This document shows, piece after piece, positions 10,720 through 23,323 of a stretch of 64,000 bases of DNA; position 1 is the stretch's first letter, and each line of letters begins with the position of its first letter. The DNA is taken from the NCBI RefSeq assembly GCF_010389155.1, contig NC_057767.1, positions 10,089,765 to 10,153,764 of the forward strand, read 5' to 3'. The DNA is from Erigeron canadensis. Its lineage: Eukaryota; Streptophyta; Magnoliopsida; Asterales; Asteraceae. The notes below the pieces were generated by a model that saw nothing but the letters and a program-made list of their open reading frames with translations, had not been told where the DNA came from and did no database searches. The translations under genes were made by a program, and so were the position numbers.

Positions 10720-12053
10720 CTGTATCCATATCTCGGAATTCGATAAATTCTTAAACAATATGGCTTATTCGCGGTCTCATTTGCCTTTCGGGATCACTTT
10801 CCGTACCAAATCAAGACAACACCGGAATGAGATCGGAAGCTGGGAAAATATGCTCAAATTTTAATATTGGGTTCTAGCCACATTTAGATATAGTCACCTA
10901 AATCACTTGTCAAGTTCATTACATTAACATCATCATTTTAGTATTTAAAAGTCCAAAAATAATAACCTTTAACACTTTTGATTTATTGCTCGGCTTAACG
11001 GATGATACCCATGTAATATATACAAAATAATGCAGAACATATCATTTTTAACAAACCAATGGAATTGGTGGTCAACTGATAAGGTTTTTGATTTTGTAAG
11101 GATTTTTTTCGGTTGACTCTTACTTTCCATATTTATGGGGATGAAATTATAAGATTTTTTAAAAATTATTGGTTTCATCCAAAGCATTATAATAACATGG
11201 ATAGAAATCTTCTAAAGTTCAAGTATTTTTATATGTAAAGTTAAAATTCAAAAATGAACTTTTTAATATTGACCATTGATTTAATCCAATGTTCAAAATC
11301 TCATAGTTTTATCTATCTAAGTTCATTTGAATTTTAAAAAATCTTAATCCTAATAACATACGGTTAAAAAAAAAATCCCAATTTGGCAAAGTTCCAATTT
11401 AAGTTGGTATAGTTGAGATAATATATATATATATATATATATATCTTTCAAATGAGAATGAAATTAAAATGAGAACAAATGAGAACACTTAAAAACTATA
11501 TTTTGATGCATTAAAAGTTCATAAATCTAACATAGTGCATGACTAATTATCATTATTTAAGTGTTTAACAACACATTGATCCGTCAAAATAAAAAAAATC
11601 ACGTTTTTTGTTGGATGCATCATTTTGATGAATATATGCATCTAAGATGGATGCACAAAACAAAAAACGTGATTTTTTCGACCATTCGCCAAAAAATGTG
11701 ATTTTTTCGACCAAAACAAAAAACGTGAATATATGCATCATAATCATCGTCACCGACCACCACCACCACCATGATCATCTCCGACAAAAAACATGGTCCT
11801 CCAGCTTCGTGACCACCGCCGTCACCGGAAAAAATTATGTTTCAGTTAATTTACACAACTTACACATTACACAACTTACACATGTGTAACTTAACTTAAA
11901 AATGATTTTTCGGTGGTTCCCGTCGCCGGATTATCATGGTGGTGGTTGGAAATGATCATGGTGGTGTGTAAGTTACAAAAAAACATATGTCCTAATTAAT
12001 GACTTAAAATGCATAGAAAAGTCTTATTTAGCACTAAAATAAATCAAATATAC
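10720..12053. other. Non-coding region with repeats, no gene seen
   Basis: It holds a (TA)n tract at about 11421-11444. A cluster of ACGTGATTTTTTCGACCA-like repeats, in both orientations, lies at 11590-11730. ATGATCATGGTGGTGG and its inverted form occur at 11755-11775 and 11930-11965. Open frames here are repeat-derived and not credible as genes. Confidence 0.6.
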
Positions 12054-12739
12054 CTCATAATTTTCATCACAAATTTGATAGGCTGTTCTTTGTATAAGAT
12101 TTGAAATTTGTTGATCAATCATTTTAACTCCAATAGCACCAGTGACATCTACAATCCTAACTTGCACATTAAACCTACCAAAAAAAAAAAAAACAGAGAT
12201 ACAATTTTACCACACAACTTAATGATTATAGAGTTTTAATATGAAATATAAATATATACCTAGGATTAATGAGAACTCCTTCTTTGTTACATGAACAACA
12301 AACCCACATTTTGTTGTCCCTTAAAGCATCAATAATGTCGACTTCATCCATGTAGAGATCGGTCAACTTAACTTTTTGAGAATAGTTCACACATTCCATT
12401 GAATACCATAACTGGTCGGTTGAAATAAAACCGATTGTTGCAACAACAACAACCACTTTATCAAACTGTCAAAATGAAAATGTTTATACATTAGAATGTT
12501 AAAAAGCTAGTTATAAATTCGAAAGAAAGTTATGTTAAAAAGTAATCTAATTAAAAAAGAAAAATTCACAAACAATGAATACTTACATGTTCGTCCATCA
12601 GGATCATCTCGATACTACCTATGTTATTAACATCTCCATATAGAGGTTGCTTCCATAGCCGCAAAATTCTAACCGTAATCGTACATGGCTTATTATTTGG
12701 ACGCAAATTTCTAATTGAAACATGGTTTAGTGAAGCCAT
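12054..12739 (-). pseudogene. Replication protein A 70-kDa (RPA1)-like, truncated gene remnant
   Basis: Three minus-strand exon-like blocks have sound splice signals. The first (12587-12739) starts MASLNHVSIRNLRP and ends MILMDEH before a GTAAGT donor. This matches the opening OB-fold of plant RPA1-like proteins. The second (12260-12465) gives ATIGFISTDQLWYS and MWVCCSCNKEGV, like the RPA1 C-terminal zinc-ribbon region. The third (12054-12174) gives FNVQVRIVDVTGA, an OB-fold strand pair. RPA binds single-stranded DNA in replication and repair. The central DNA-binding OB folds are missing between blocks 1 and 2, and the gene breaks off on its 3' side. Plant Helitrons often carry RPA1-like genes, so capture is possible. 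Functional status was judged from truncation. Confidence 0.7.
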
Positions 12740-13786
12740 GCTAAAATTGATTTGTTATGTGTTTACGTTTTAAAATGTCTTAAAACTGAATGGAAGTGGT
12801 CTTATATAGACATAGACATGCAAGGAAGTAACCGCCACAAGCAATACACGAATGGTTACACATTCAAATTTTTGAAAATTTGAACTTCTTGAAAGCATAA
12901 CTAATTCGTTTTCGAAAATTTGAACTTCTTATAAAAGTAACTAATCCGTAGACCTTCCAAGGAGCAATATTGTAATGATTTTTGGGCTTTCTTGCATTTT
13001 TAAGCATGCCACATAGGCAATAACTAACAAATTTTGAAGTGAGATTTATATAATGTAGGGATAATTATTCAAATTCAATACTACTCCAAGATAATAATAG
13101 GTATTACTTTAACATGCGAGTAATAAATTACAAAAAGAGAAATCCATGGTGGGAAGCAAAATGATGATCTTAGGACATGATTAAAGCTTTAAGAGTGTGG
13201 AAATGGTGAAAAGTAACCATAATTTCAACCTTTATCATAGAAAAACTTCCTAAAGATTTTTCATTGATTTGTTTTTCAACTTCTTCCACATCCAAATATA
13301 AACCCTGGGGCTTGTAAAAGATTCCCTTCAATCAGTTGGTAATCATGAAAGCGTGCGTTATATATGTACGTAGATGGCTTTAACGGGCCGAACTAAAGGG
13401 CATATACCCTAATACTATTAGAACGGCCCATCACTTTAAAAGGTAGTTCAAAAAAGAACTAGTTAAATGATTCTATTCAATTCAATCTTCTTAAAGGACG
13501 CTCATTTTAGAAGCTAATTGTCACTTTTTTTTTAAATTGGAAAATAATAATATTCGTACCATGATTTTTGACATATGTACCACAACGTATATGTTTTACA
13601 GTTGACTATACAAACTAGTAATGTATGATTGTGATACATGTATCAAAATGAGTGGTAATAATGTAATATCACTTCCCTTCTAAATTGAGTGATTTTAGGT
13701 GAAACGCCCCTCTTGGTTGGGACAACTCTATAGTGTAATTGAGACTATTTTATTTCCACTAGGATGATTATTGATTATTCAACTAC
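12740..13786. other. Upstream flank of RPA1-like remnant, no gene seen
   Basis: AT-rich sequence without a credible ORF. The first 60 bases include a TATATAGACA-like stretch on the plus strand near 12801, which could be the minus-strand TATA region of the RPA1-like gene. Confidence 0.4.
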
Positions 13787-14327
13787 CTTGGTTGGCGACT
13801 CGAGATAAAAAGAGTTCCAACAGTCGACCTTCTTCTGAAGAGAAATGTCTCAGTCAACTCAACCACTTGCCCTCTTTGTAAGCAGATTGATGAAACCACT
13901 GAGCACTTATTCTTGTATTGCAATTTCGCAAACATCATTTGGAGTTATATCCTCTTCTGGTGCAAACTAGCTCTCAGCAATCCTTCCAGCTTCAAGAACC
14001 TGTTCGAAGTGCATAAAGAACTCCATCTCAGCCCTACAAAGAGCAAATTTGTTAACTTAGTCATTCTTGCTTATTGCTGGATCATATGGAAAAGTCGTAA
14101 CGAATGCATCTTCTCTGGCAGCAACCTGTCAACCCATTATGTCATCAAGGAAATCAAGAACATAAACTTCTCCTTAAAGTATCCAAATTGATTGATCAAG
14201 TTGGTGTGGTGTCAATTTCTATTATGTTGTGACTCAACCTTACTTTCCCTGTATGTCTTTCTACTAGCTCCTCGCTAATATTATATAATAGATCCGTTTT
14301 TGAATTTTCAAAAAAAGAAAAAAAAAA
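13787..14327 (+). pseudogene. LINE 3' end: reverse transcriptase zinc-binding domain
   Basis: The frame from 13787 to 14191 contains KRVPTVDLLLKRNV and then CPLCKQIDETTEHLF with LYCNFANIIWSYIL. This is the conserved zf-RVT zinc-binding module at the C-terminus of plant L1-type LINE reverse transcriptases. The usual WIIWKSRNECIF segment follows. A 3' UTR of about 120 bp ends in an A-rich tail at about 14310-14328, as expected for target-primed integration. The polymerase and endonuclease domains are absent, which is usual for a 5'-truncated LINE insertion. Confidence 0.85.
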
Positions 14328-14328
14328 T

Positions 14329-15662
14329 CCTATTTTTTTGAACATTAGTTTTTGTTTAAAATAAATACTTTTAATGATTTATTAAGAGCTGTCAATAAGA
14401 AAATTGTACTCATACATTTTTTTTATATAGGTATCGTTTTATACTTATGTTCTTTCCCGATTTTTATCATATCGATCACTAGTGGTTAACCCGGTTTAAA
14501 GCACCGATTTTATCGGTAGGTCCAACCAAAAATGATATGCCGTCTGTCTTTCTTTTTGAATTTTTGAACGTTCGGATTTTATTTTTATATGAAAGATTTT
14601 AATAAGTACACATTATTTAAAATGAAAAATTGATTATATGAAATGCCTAATTGCCTACATCAAATGTTTTAATTGGAATCTTTTACTTAATTGAACATCC
14701 GGGACTCCGGGTAACATTAACGTACATCATTCTTTTTATTGACAATTCTATAGGTCGACATTAACTGAAAGTTTTGTATGTAGATTGTATAGTAAATTCT
14801 TTATTTTTAGAAAACTTAACTAATAAACTTTTAACTATTTGGATTTCCATGAAACAATGAATGAATATAGAAGGCAAAAAATGTGTTAAAAGAAAAAGAA
14901 AAAAAGTGAATTGCAACCCTCAATCCCTCCACCTAAAAAAGGTGCATAAGAATTTAATCAAAAGCACATTTAGCTTCATGAGCTACCCATGCAAATAAAG
15001 AATAAGTTTCTCACGATTATCCACTTATAAAGTGTCGAGTTTTCAGCTACTTTCATTTCAAGTTTCCATCATCATTCACTCATTGCAATGGCTTTATAAA
15101 TATTGGCTCAATAAATGTAAATGTTGTTTCAAACTCAATTGGCGATGATATCATTGGTTTCTCTTTAGGAAAATTTCAAAAAACCAACCAAACAACTACA
15201 TAAAAACTTCTATAAATTAATACCTAGATGAAACAATTTCATCCCCAAATTATTTGTCCAGACTCAATTTAAAAAATATATTACAAATTTACACTCGATA
15301 TATTAATAACTCATTAAATCAAAATATATCTCGGTCAAAACACTTTTGATTTTTATGTTACACCATAAAAGTTGCATTCCGAAATACGATCAATTAATCA
15401 TACATGTTTAGGTTAAGTTTGAACTCAAAACCTCCTAAATTGGCGAAACCGCAAACCATGCTACTTTTCCTCGTTTTATTACTACTAAAGTTCCAATTAA
15501 TGTAACACACGGACACACATTTATATACTTTTAGATTAGGTGTCTATTAAGAAGTTAACCCTGCAATATAAATGTCTAACATGGTGAACTACGTACATAA
15601 AGAATTTAAGGTTATCCATAGTACTCGTCGTCATTAAATTATCGAGGAAAAATGAAAAGTTA
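14329..15662. other. AT-rich intergenic sequence, nothing recognised
   Basis: No credible ORF, RNA gene or element ends were found in this stretch. Confidence 0.5.
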
Positions 15663-15995
15663 GAGGGTTGACAACCCACCTCTCACTTCCTTTTTCACCA
15701 CTTACTTCTAACCAATCACCTTATGACACCTCAACTTCACCACTCACTCACCACTCATCCAAATTTTGTTGGCATAAACCACTTACTTCACCACTCACTA
15801 CTATTTTAAAAAAAAAAACTTAAAAGCAAAAGAAAAGGTGAAATCACAAGCCAATGATTGGAAAAAAGTGGATGGTGGTGTGCGTGGTGTGACCACGGAG
15901 TTTCATGCCACGACGCGTGGTCATCCGTTGGCGGCGGTGTTGAGTGGTGGTGCCGCGCCCATAATCCATCCACCATCCATCCGTTGCCAACCCCC
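15663..15995. mobile_element. PIF/Harbinger-like MITE, TSD TTA
   Basis: The termini GAGGGTTGACAAC (left) and GTTGCCAACCCCC (right) are inverted copies. TTA occurs directly outside both ends (15660-15662 and 15996-15998), the 3-bp target used by PIF/Harbinger and Tourist elements. The right half is unusually GC-rich for the region, which produces overlapping spurious ORFs. No transposase is encoded. Confidence 0.65.
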
Positions 15996-16768
15996 TTAGG
16001 CTTGCTAAACATGGCTTATCAAGTGATTGATCAGACATATGCCAGATGATGATACAAGAATAATAATAACAGAAAATTTTAATTAAGCCGAAGATTAGTA
16101 GGAGAATAAATATACTCGTAATTAGAGATGTGCAAAAAGCTATTTATCAATTATTGGTACAACAAATATCAGAACAACTACTACTAATTGTATAGATTAT
16201 TTTATAATATAATGTAAAATAAATTAAAAAGGTTAAATTATTAAGAAAGATATAATTAATTTTTTTATTTCTTAACAAAAGGGTAATTAAATATCGTAGC
16301 AAAAAAAGGACCACATTTTAATTTTGAATCAATTAAAAAGTTACATCGTAAATTTGAATCAATTTTCGTTGATATATCTTCATGTCAGCGCCTTCTTCTT
16401 TCTTAATTTTTCTTCTATCAGTTTCAAAACTTTTTATTGTTTTATAACTTAATGTTTATATTTTAAGAATAGGGATAAAGTTTTCTGAAGAAAAAAACTT
16501 TAAGCAACTATATTTTTTCTATTATCGTTTATATTTTATGTATAGGATAATGTTTATTATTATATATGGTCTAGCGAAAGATGGCTTCATGGACTATTGG
16601 ACTATCATTAACTTACATATAATATTTATATTTTTATCATACGGTTCAAAGTATGAACTTTTGAGATGATTGATAAATTTTTATTTACGCTAATAACGAC
16701 CGCTAACATTATATTGTAGGCAGAGGATAAAAATTCAAAAGAGACAAAATTAAAAAAGTTATAAATAA

Positions 16769-16800
16769 CTAGGTGAAACCCGTGCGTTGCACCGGTCTTT
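16769..16800 (-). mobile_element. Helitron 3' terminus
   Basis: The minus strand reads CCGGTGCAACGCACGGGTTT then CACCTAG followed by T, a terminal hairpin plus CTAG insertion boundary typical of Helitrons. The 5' end was not located, so the element length is unknown. Confidence 0.55.
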
Positions 16801-17343
16801 TTTGTTTACTACAAATAACTCATCGTAAATGACATGCAATAACAATAATTATGTAAATGTACTTCTAGAGAGATTGCTTCTAGAATCTATCTAAATGATA
16901 AAAAAAAAAATGACCTACGACCTTAAATGGGGTGAGGATTAAACCCATAACCTATGTCTATAAAGACGAAAGTGTTAACCATTTAATCCAACCATACTAT
17001 TTATGCAATAAAAATAATGTCACCTAATGTATTTTCTTAATTGAATATCTATCTAGTTAGTTACAATAAAAGAATATGAACGCTAATAGAATGAAAGTAA
17101 TTATGTAAATTATGACCTATTATTATTTACATTATCGTTCACATTACAACAACAATGGTTATTTTACGATGAAAGACATGCAAAAATAAGGGGCCTTTGG
17201 GTTCAAGAATCTTGGGTTCTTCATCACGTCCTTCTTAGGACACCTTGTACTCCAATAGCCCAACGTGCTTGGAATACTTCTTTCTCTATCTTAAATAGCT
17301 CAATCAGGGTCATAATACATCAAACAAACAAATTCAAACACTA

Positions 17344-17660
17344 CAACAAAACTGGATTATTCCGACGGATCCCTTCCGTCGGAATACATTCGTGGGTAAA
17401 TTGTTTCCGACAGAATTAAATCTGTCGGTATAGATTTCCGACGGATATATCTGTTAGAGTTCTGTCAGTATTTATAATTAATAATCTTTCAACTTTCCGT
17501 CTGAAAATAGAATTTACCGACAGAATTTGTGACGGATTTCCGACAGTGCATTAAACAAATTATTTATACATTTCTAACAAACTTACCGACAGATTTATTC
17601 TGACAGAATTTTACCTACGACTTTCTGACAGAATTTTAATATACAAAATCCGTGGGTAAA
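17344..17660. repeat. CACTA left subterminal repeat region
   Basis: At least eight variants of the motif CCGACGGA or CCGACAGA, in both orientations, at about 20-50-base spacing. They mirror those at 22870-23320. Confidence 0.85.
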
Positions 17661-17883
17661 TATAGATACCTGTAGGCTGTATAAATTATAAACAAAAGTC
17701 AAACGGAAATCAAATAGTCTACTACGAACATCCAGATACCATTTCACATAACAAGATACAATTTGCCAAATGTATACTTACAAAATACAAAACGATCCAA
17801 ATGCACAACGTATCTTAGTACCAAAAACGTGCAAGGATCTGTTAGATTAGATTCAAAACAAAAGAGGCTAGATTATATTCATA

Positions 17884-20861
17884 CTAAATAGATTGTTGGA
17901 TTTGGACTTGGCTTTGCATGAACTTGGTAAAAGCTTTCATTTCATCTTGCATTCTTTTCATCTCAAGTTCCCTTGCTTGATCGCGCTCTTGCAACTCGAC
18001 TACCTTGGTCTTCAGTTCATCTGCCTCCCTCTCCCCTATCTGAGCATGTTTCTTTGTTTTTTCATACTCTGTCTTTTGCCTTTTTAATTCTTCTTTTAAA
18101 GTTTTCACCTATAAAAATGAAGACATACATAACTAAGAGCTGATTACATGTAAATGATGAAACCAAATTTTGCTACCTACTATAACTATACCGGGCAACT
18201 ATCTAGTATATCGGCTATAAGCATTATCATAGACTAAACTACAACCAGCTAAGTTAAGAAACTGATACAAGCTAGAAAAACAATACCAAACTCCATTACT
18301 TAACTAAATATATATATATATATATATAGCCAATTAAGTAGTTGTGCAAATTAATACATGTAGCCAAACCGACATATAGGCAATCTGATCAAGTTACTTG
18401 CACAGAATACTTGCACTTAATGATATAAACATATTCTTGTTGCAATTCTCATCTTTGAGCCTTTTCTTGTAAAGGCTATATTTATCCTACATACTAGCAA
18501 ACCGACCACCAACAGCCAAGACTAGACAGACCGACGGGTTCACTTACTAATCCAGTATACTAACCAGGCAACTCAGCTACTAATACAAGAGAAATCTCGT
18601 TGGATAAGCTAACATATTAATACTCTCAAACTAATGGCATATTTTAATCAGGCTAATGGAAACAATCGAGCCATAAATAGACAAAATGCAGAAAGCTAAT
18701 CAAAACATAAAGTATAAGATCGAGCAATAACTAACCTCCTCAGTAGAAGGACCAGCCTTATAACTTCCAAACAAACGGATGTTCAATGTCTCTCCAGACA
18801 TAGACAATATATCTTAGGTCGCCCCAAATAAAGTTCCCTTTTTCATCCCTCCACATGCCTTTTCCCAAAGAGTTGACACAATCTGTTTTGGGTGTTCATC
18901 CTCACTCGACCCAAATTCGTCCACCAAAAGTTCCTTATACTTATCCTATAGCATTTAGAAGCACAATATTTACCAACTAATATAATAATTAGGTATTTAA
19001 GACTCCAATTAATCGAAAGAGAGGTTACCCGGACAATTTCAGCTTTTGGATTAATAAACTCGCGCGGCGCGGATAGATCTTTCTTTGTCTTTATGTAATA
19101 GCTTTCAAAAACGTCTATGAAAGACACTGGACCACCCTTTGTTTTTTCCTAGAAGAATTGTAATCGAGATTATAAATCATAAATAATTTAAAAACCACAC
19201 AGAAATAATGTCATGCAATCACAAGTTACCAAGTACACTTGCGTATGGATCATGCTCCTTGAACCACCAGAATGTCTAGCCGTCTTCCCCTCTTTTAATG
19301 TTCCCCTGTTTGTCTTATTCTTACCAGAATTGCGTTTCCATCTTTCTGTATTCCACTCTGAGTCAATCATGGCACTCCAGTTTCGTTGATCGATCCAATC
19401 TGGATTATATGGCTTAAGGACTGTGTAATCATCCTCAAAATTCACACCATTCTCAGTTGCTAACTTAATAGCATCTTCACGGGCATCCCTCATGAAATCA
19501 CGGTACCTGGTCTTCAAAATAAAATCCCAATTTTCCCTAATTTTAGTTCCATGTTCAGAAGCCCATTGAAATTTTGACTGCAATAAAAACAACATATATT
19601 ACATCCTTGTTAATTTATAATCTATCTAAAATTATAAAAAAAGGAACATCAATAAACTAGGAAAGATTAAACACAAACAGGACTAATTAAGCCTTATCTT
19701 TAAACACAAACAAGACTAACGCTAGACTTTATTTCTTAAAAAGACTGCTAATTATGAACTTAATCCCAACAAAATGGTCAAACAAAAGTACACAACCGTA
19801 AGCCTAATCACGCTAATCAGATCATAATAATTCAAACAGCAGCTTATCTCTCAGTCAGGTTCAACCAAAATTATTAAATACCAACTCAAACAGATGCTAG
19901 AAAAAGTAGCAGTAGCATAATATATATATAGCAGTATGCAGAGACGGCAGACCAAGGCACAAGAAGACCAGCAGAACAAGACCAACACATGTTTTATAAC
20001 AAAAACATAAAAAGACCAACACATGTTTTATAACAAAAACATAAAAAAGACTATAGCAAACTAGCAGCAGAGAGTAGCGTTAAATAGACCAACGTTAAAC
20101 TGAACAACTGAACAGAAACTAGAAAAAGTAGTAGTGGTAGCATTAAATTAACGGAAACATCAACTAAAACTAGAAAGAGTAAAATAATAAAAAATGGGAT
20201 TTGTAACGGTGTGGTTTTGGTGTAGAAACCGATAGATAGAAGATTAAGATTACAAGGGATTTGTAGTGCTTCAAAGTGACCAAAAAAACGGGTAGCCTCC
20301 GGTAGTGCTTCAAAGTAACCAAAAAATTACATGCACATTTACCTGGAAACGTTCAAACATCAAGTCTTGGCTGGATTTTGGAACCTTGCTCCATGTTGGC
20401 CAATTTCCATCAAACATCTCCATCAAAATCTCACAAATTACACTAGTTGCGCCTTGTACATTGAACCTACAAAGTTGAGACAATACAATAAAACGAACAT
20501 TAATACCTATGTTTTATAAAAGTCTAAACATGTCAAACTCGTGTAAAAAATATTATACATACACATTCCCAAGTAGGATGAGAAAGGTCTTATGTAATGA
20601 ACCAGCAGTCATGTGTTGTGTTGTGTTCGACCCAATTTGTGGTGATGTGTTCAACCCAAGAGCTAGGCGTTGTGACGACTCACTGGTGTACTCATCAGTA
20701 TTGGAAGCGGTATTTGGAGAGCTATCATCAAGTCTCACATCCATAGGTGATGAAACATGCTCATTATCTGGTATTGAACTGTTGCCACCTTGAGTAGTAC
20801 TAGCATTCCCTTGACGTCCCACATAACTCTTTCTCTTGCTATTTCCGCCTCCACGGCCCAT
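17884..20861 (-). pseudogene. CACTA TNPA-like protein (Transposase_24 family), six exons, one stop
   Basis: Minus-strand exons by splice signals and phase: 20563-20861, 20343-20466, 19239-19577, 19029-19148, 18736-18945 and 17884-18108. They total 1317 nt in one frame (438 codons plus stop). The start is MGRGGGNSKRK. The middle holds the Ptta/En-Spm transposase domain (WSKVPKSSQDLMFERFQ, then RYRDFMRDAREDAIKLA, then NKTNRGTLKEGKTARHSGGS). The C-terminus is a charged coiled coil (KEELKRQKTEYEKTKKHA onward). Such proteins bind subterminal repeats. In exon 5 a TAA at 18814-18816 interrupts the frame in GAT-stop-DILSMSG, removing the coiled coil unless read through or spliced out. Confidence 0.85.
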
Positions 20862-20943
20862 GATTCTGTAAATAACATTTAAAGAAATGACTAATTAGTA
20901 AACGTACAGTCAACCAGATCAATAAACAAAGACATAAAATATC

Positions 20944-21477
20944 CTATTTGTAAACATATAGTCGGTAGATATAGAATGAATTAACATAATCAATGGAATA
21001 AATAAACAAAAATACCAACATGTTATAATTACTACTCATCAGATGATGATCTGAAAAAACAAGATCATCATCACAATCCTCATCCGAGTCACTAAACATA
21101 TCTTGATACTCTGCTTCCTCGTCACTATCTTCCATGGTATCTTCGATGCCATCATTATTGCTAACTTGTGGAATCTCCTCTGGTGGTCCTTCAGTTGCAA
21201 GAGAAACCCGTTCATGTGTACTTAAGTCAGGTGCACATGTTATTCTTTCATTTTCTTGAAAAAAAGGTTCCTCGTCCATGATATCATCATCACACACTTC
21301 ACTGGCAGCTTCTGTAACTTCATATACGCCTCTTGGCTTTGTCTTTACAACAACCCACCACTCTTTCAAGTCTTTTGTCATTGAAGGATAAGTTGCATAA
21401 TAGACTTGTTGTGCTTGTGATGCAAGGATAAATGGGTCTTCAAGACATCCCTTCTTATTGAATTTGACATCAACCAT
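20944..21477 (-). pseudogene. TNP2-type CACTA transposase, last exon only
   Basis: The block opens MVDVKFNKKGCLEDPFILAS, then QAQQVYYATYPS and WWVVVKTKPRGVYEV. This is the DUF4216-like C-terminal end found in plant TNP2/TPD transposases, followed by a long acidic tail (EDSDEEAEYQDMFSDSDEDC). A good acceptor (CTTACATAG) sits just upstream on this strand at about 21478-21486. The catalytic part that should precede it is absent and non-coding sequence follows instead, so a large internal deletion removed the transposase core. The upstream region about 22030-22320 may be the old promoter/leader. Confidence 0.8.
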
Positions 21478-21581
21478 ACTATGTAAGATAATGAATATGA
21501 ATTTCGTTATGATTTTCCATTACATTTGAGATGGTATTTATACATGAATTTGTAAGATAATTATGAAAAACTTTGAATACG

Positions 21582-21660
21582 TTTGACTGTTTGACTTTGA
21601 CTGATTGGTTGACTGATTGACATTGACTGTCTGACTTTAACTGATTGACTTTGACTGTCT
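21582..21660. repeat. TTGAC-rich short tandem cluster
   Basis: About eight TTGACT/TTGACA or TGACTGATTGAC units occur within 80 bp inside the CACTA element, upstream (minus strand) of the TNP2 remnant. TTGAC is the W-box core bound by WRKY factors. Whether it matters here is inference. Confidence 0.55.
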
Positions 21661-22869
21661 TGTGGGAAACTCTAAAACATTTATTAGGGGTAATTATAGG
21701 AAAAAAAAATGTTATGGGTAAATTCGGTATTTCAAAGACAAAATTATTTAATGTGGGAACGAGCATTTGCTTTATAAGGGAGTAGAGATGATAAATGTAT
21801 AATTAAAATTGGAATTTAAATCCAATTTAATTTATATATGCGTAAACAAATAGATAAAGTGTATTTATTAAATATAATTATATATATGGTTTTATAACAA
21901 GATATTTTAATATTAATTATAATTATTATAATAATGATAAAATAAATACAATATTAGATCAAAAAACTAGATCTAACCAAAAATTACATATACTAATAAG
22001 AAATATGACAGTCTAGCAACTCTATCCTTTTCTTCCAGTTTCTCGATCCTGCTGCTCTGACATCACGAACAATTTTACCAAAAAGGGGTAATCGCCAAGT
22101 TTATTTGGTTGAAGGGGGGCGGTGACCTTGATAGTGAAACCATTGAGAGCCATTGAGAGAAAAACGGGAGGATAGGAGAGAGGGAGATAGATCTAAAGGA
22201 AGAAGAGGAAGAATACCCTCCGGTCTACCGGCAATATTCCGGCAGCTGGAGGTGGTGGTGGAGGAGTGAAAGAGATAGATCTGAAAATTTTGGGGAGGGA
22301 GGTAGATGGTGGATGGAAAAAATTTTGGATATTAATTGTAATGGGGAAAACCCGATGCACGAAATATAAACAAAAATGACATGTGACACTTAAATACTAT
22401 GCAATGTGTCTATTAAAAATTACTACAATCCTGTTTTAGTCCACTGCTAGATAATTATATATATAGTATACTTCAATTACGAGGGGTTTTCGAGTTGCCA
22501 AAGACAACCTTTTAAGTACTAATATAGAAAAGCTCGTCTAATCAACATGTGTTTGTCATACCATTGTATGGAGGTTAGAACGATTTAAACCTTTGACTTA
22601 TTAATAGCAAGGTCACCCACAATGACACGTTAAACATTTGTGATGGATAACATTATGTATTTTTTTAATAAATATTAGTAAGTATGTATACATGTAATTT
22701 ATATACTTTTACTTATTTCATCCATGTGTATTTAAACATACGAGTACATGTATAGTTTTATCTAGAAAAGTGTTTTAATAAAAATTCTAACTAGAATTAT
22801 AATAAATCCTTAATACTTGAATAATTTATTGTTTATTTTTTATACATAGTCGATAAAATACATGAATCA

Positions 22870-23320
22870 CAAAAAAGGTCGGAAATCCGTAGGTAAATTC
22901 CAGAATTCCGACAGATTTCCGACCGAAATGTTTTTCACCAAATTTCTATTATTTAATTTGAGCATATGTTGGTAATTCCGACGGATTTCCGACGAACAAC
23001 AGTGTTCCGTCGGTATTCTGTAGGTATGTTCCGACAGAAATAATAAAAAAAAATTAAAAAATAATGACTATTTATTTTCCGACAAATTTCCGACAAAACT
23101 AGACTATCCGTCGGTAATCCGTCGGAAACTTGAACTTTTTCCTGACAGAATTCCGACGGAAATTATGGGTTGTCGGAAATCCGTCGGAAAACCGTCACAA
23201 AATTTCTGATTTCTGATTTCAATGGTATTCTGTCGGAACTTCGTCACAAATCCGTCGGTAGTTTCCGACAGAGTGTATCCGTCAGAATAATCGTCGGTAT
23301 TCCTCAGTTTTGTAGTAGTG
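22870..23320. repeat. CACTA right subterminal repeat region
   Basis: More than ten CCGACGGA/TCCGTCGG variants in both orientations lead up to the terminal inverted repeat at 23300-23320. Confidence 0.85.
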
Positions 23321-23323
23321 AAA

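Larger units (their letters stand above)
17339..23320. mobile_element. CACTA (En/Spm) transposon, internally deleted, TSD AAA
   Basis: The left end is CACTACAACAAAACTGG and the right end, inverted, is CACTACTACAAAACTGAGG. AAA flanks both sides (17336-17338 and 23321-23323), giving a 5982-bp element with the 3-bp duplication of the superfamily. Both ends carry dense subterminal motifs of the TTCCGACGGA / TCCGTCGGAA type, in both orientations, the sites bound by CACTA transposase. Inside, on the minus strand, are a small TNPA-like gene and only the last exon of the TNP2-type transposase. It is therefore a deletion derivative that could move only with outside help. Confidence 0.93.

Noticed and set aside
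15806..16049. Three ORFs of 63-68 aa
   Set aside because: They lie in the GC-rich part of a Harbinger-like MITE and are low-complexity His/Thr/Trp-rich translations.
17341..17660. CRISPR-like spaced repeats
   Set aside because: The repeated CCGACGGA motifs are short, occur in both orientations and belong to CACTA subterminal regions. The DNA is eukaryotic.
22030..22320. Short ORF (about 26 codons, starting MALNGFTIKV) on the minus strand as the first transposase exon
   Set aside because: It has a nearby stop and no matching downstream exon. The region is better read as promoter or leader of the deleted transposase.
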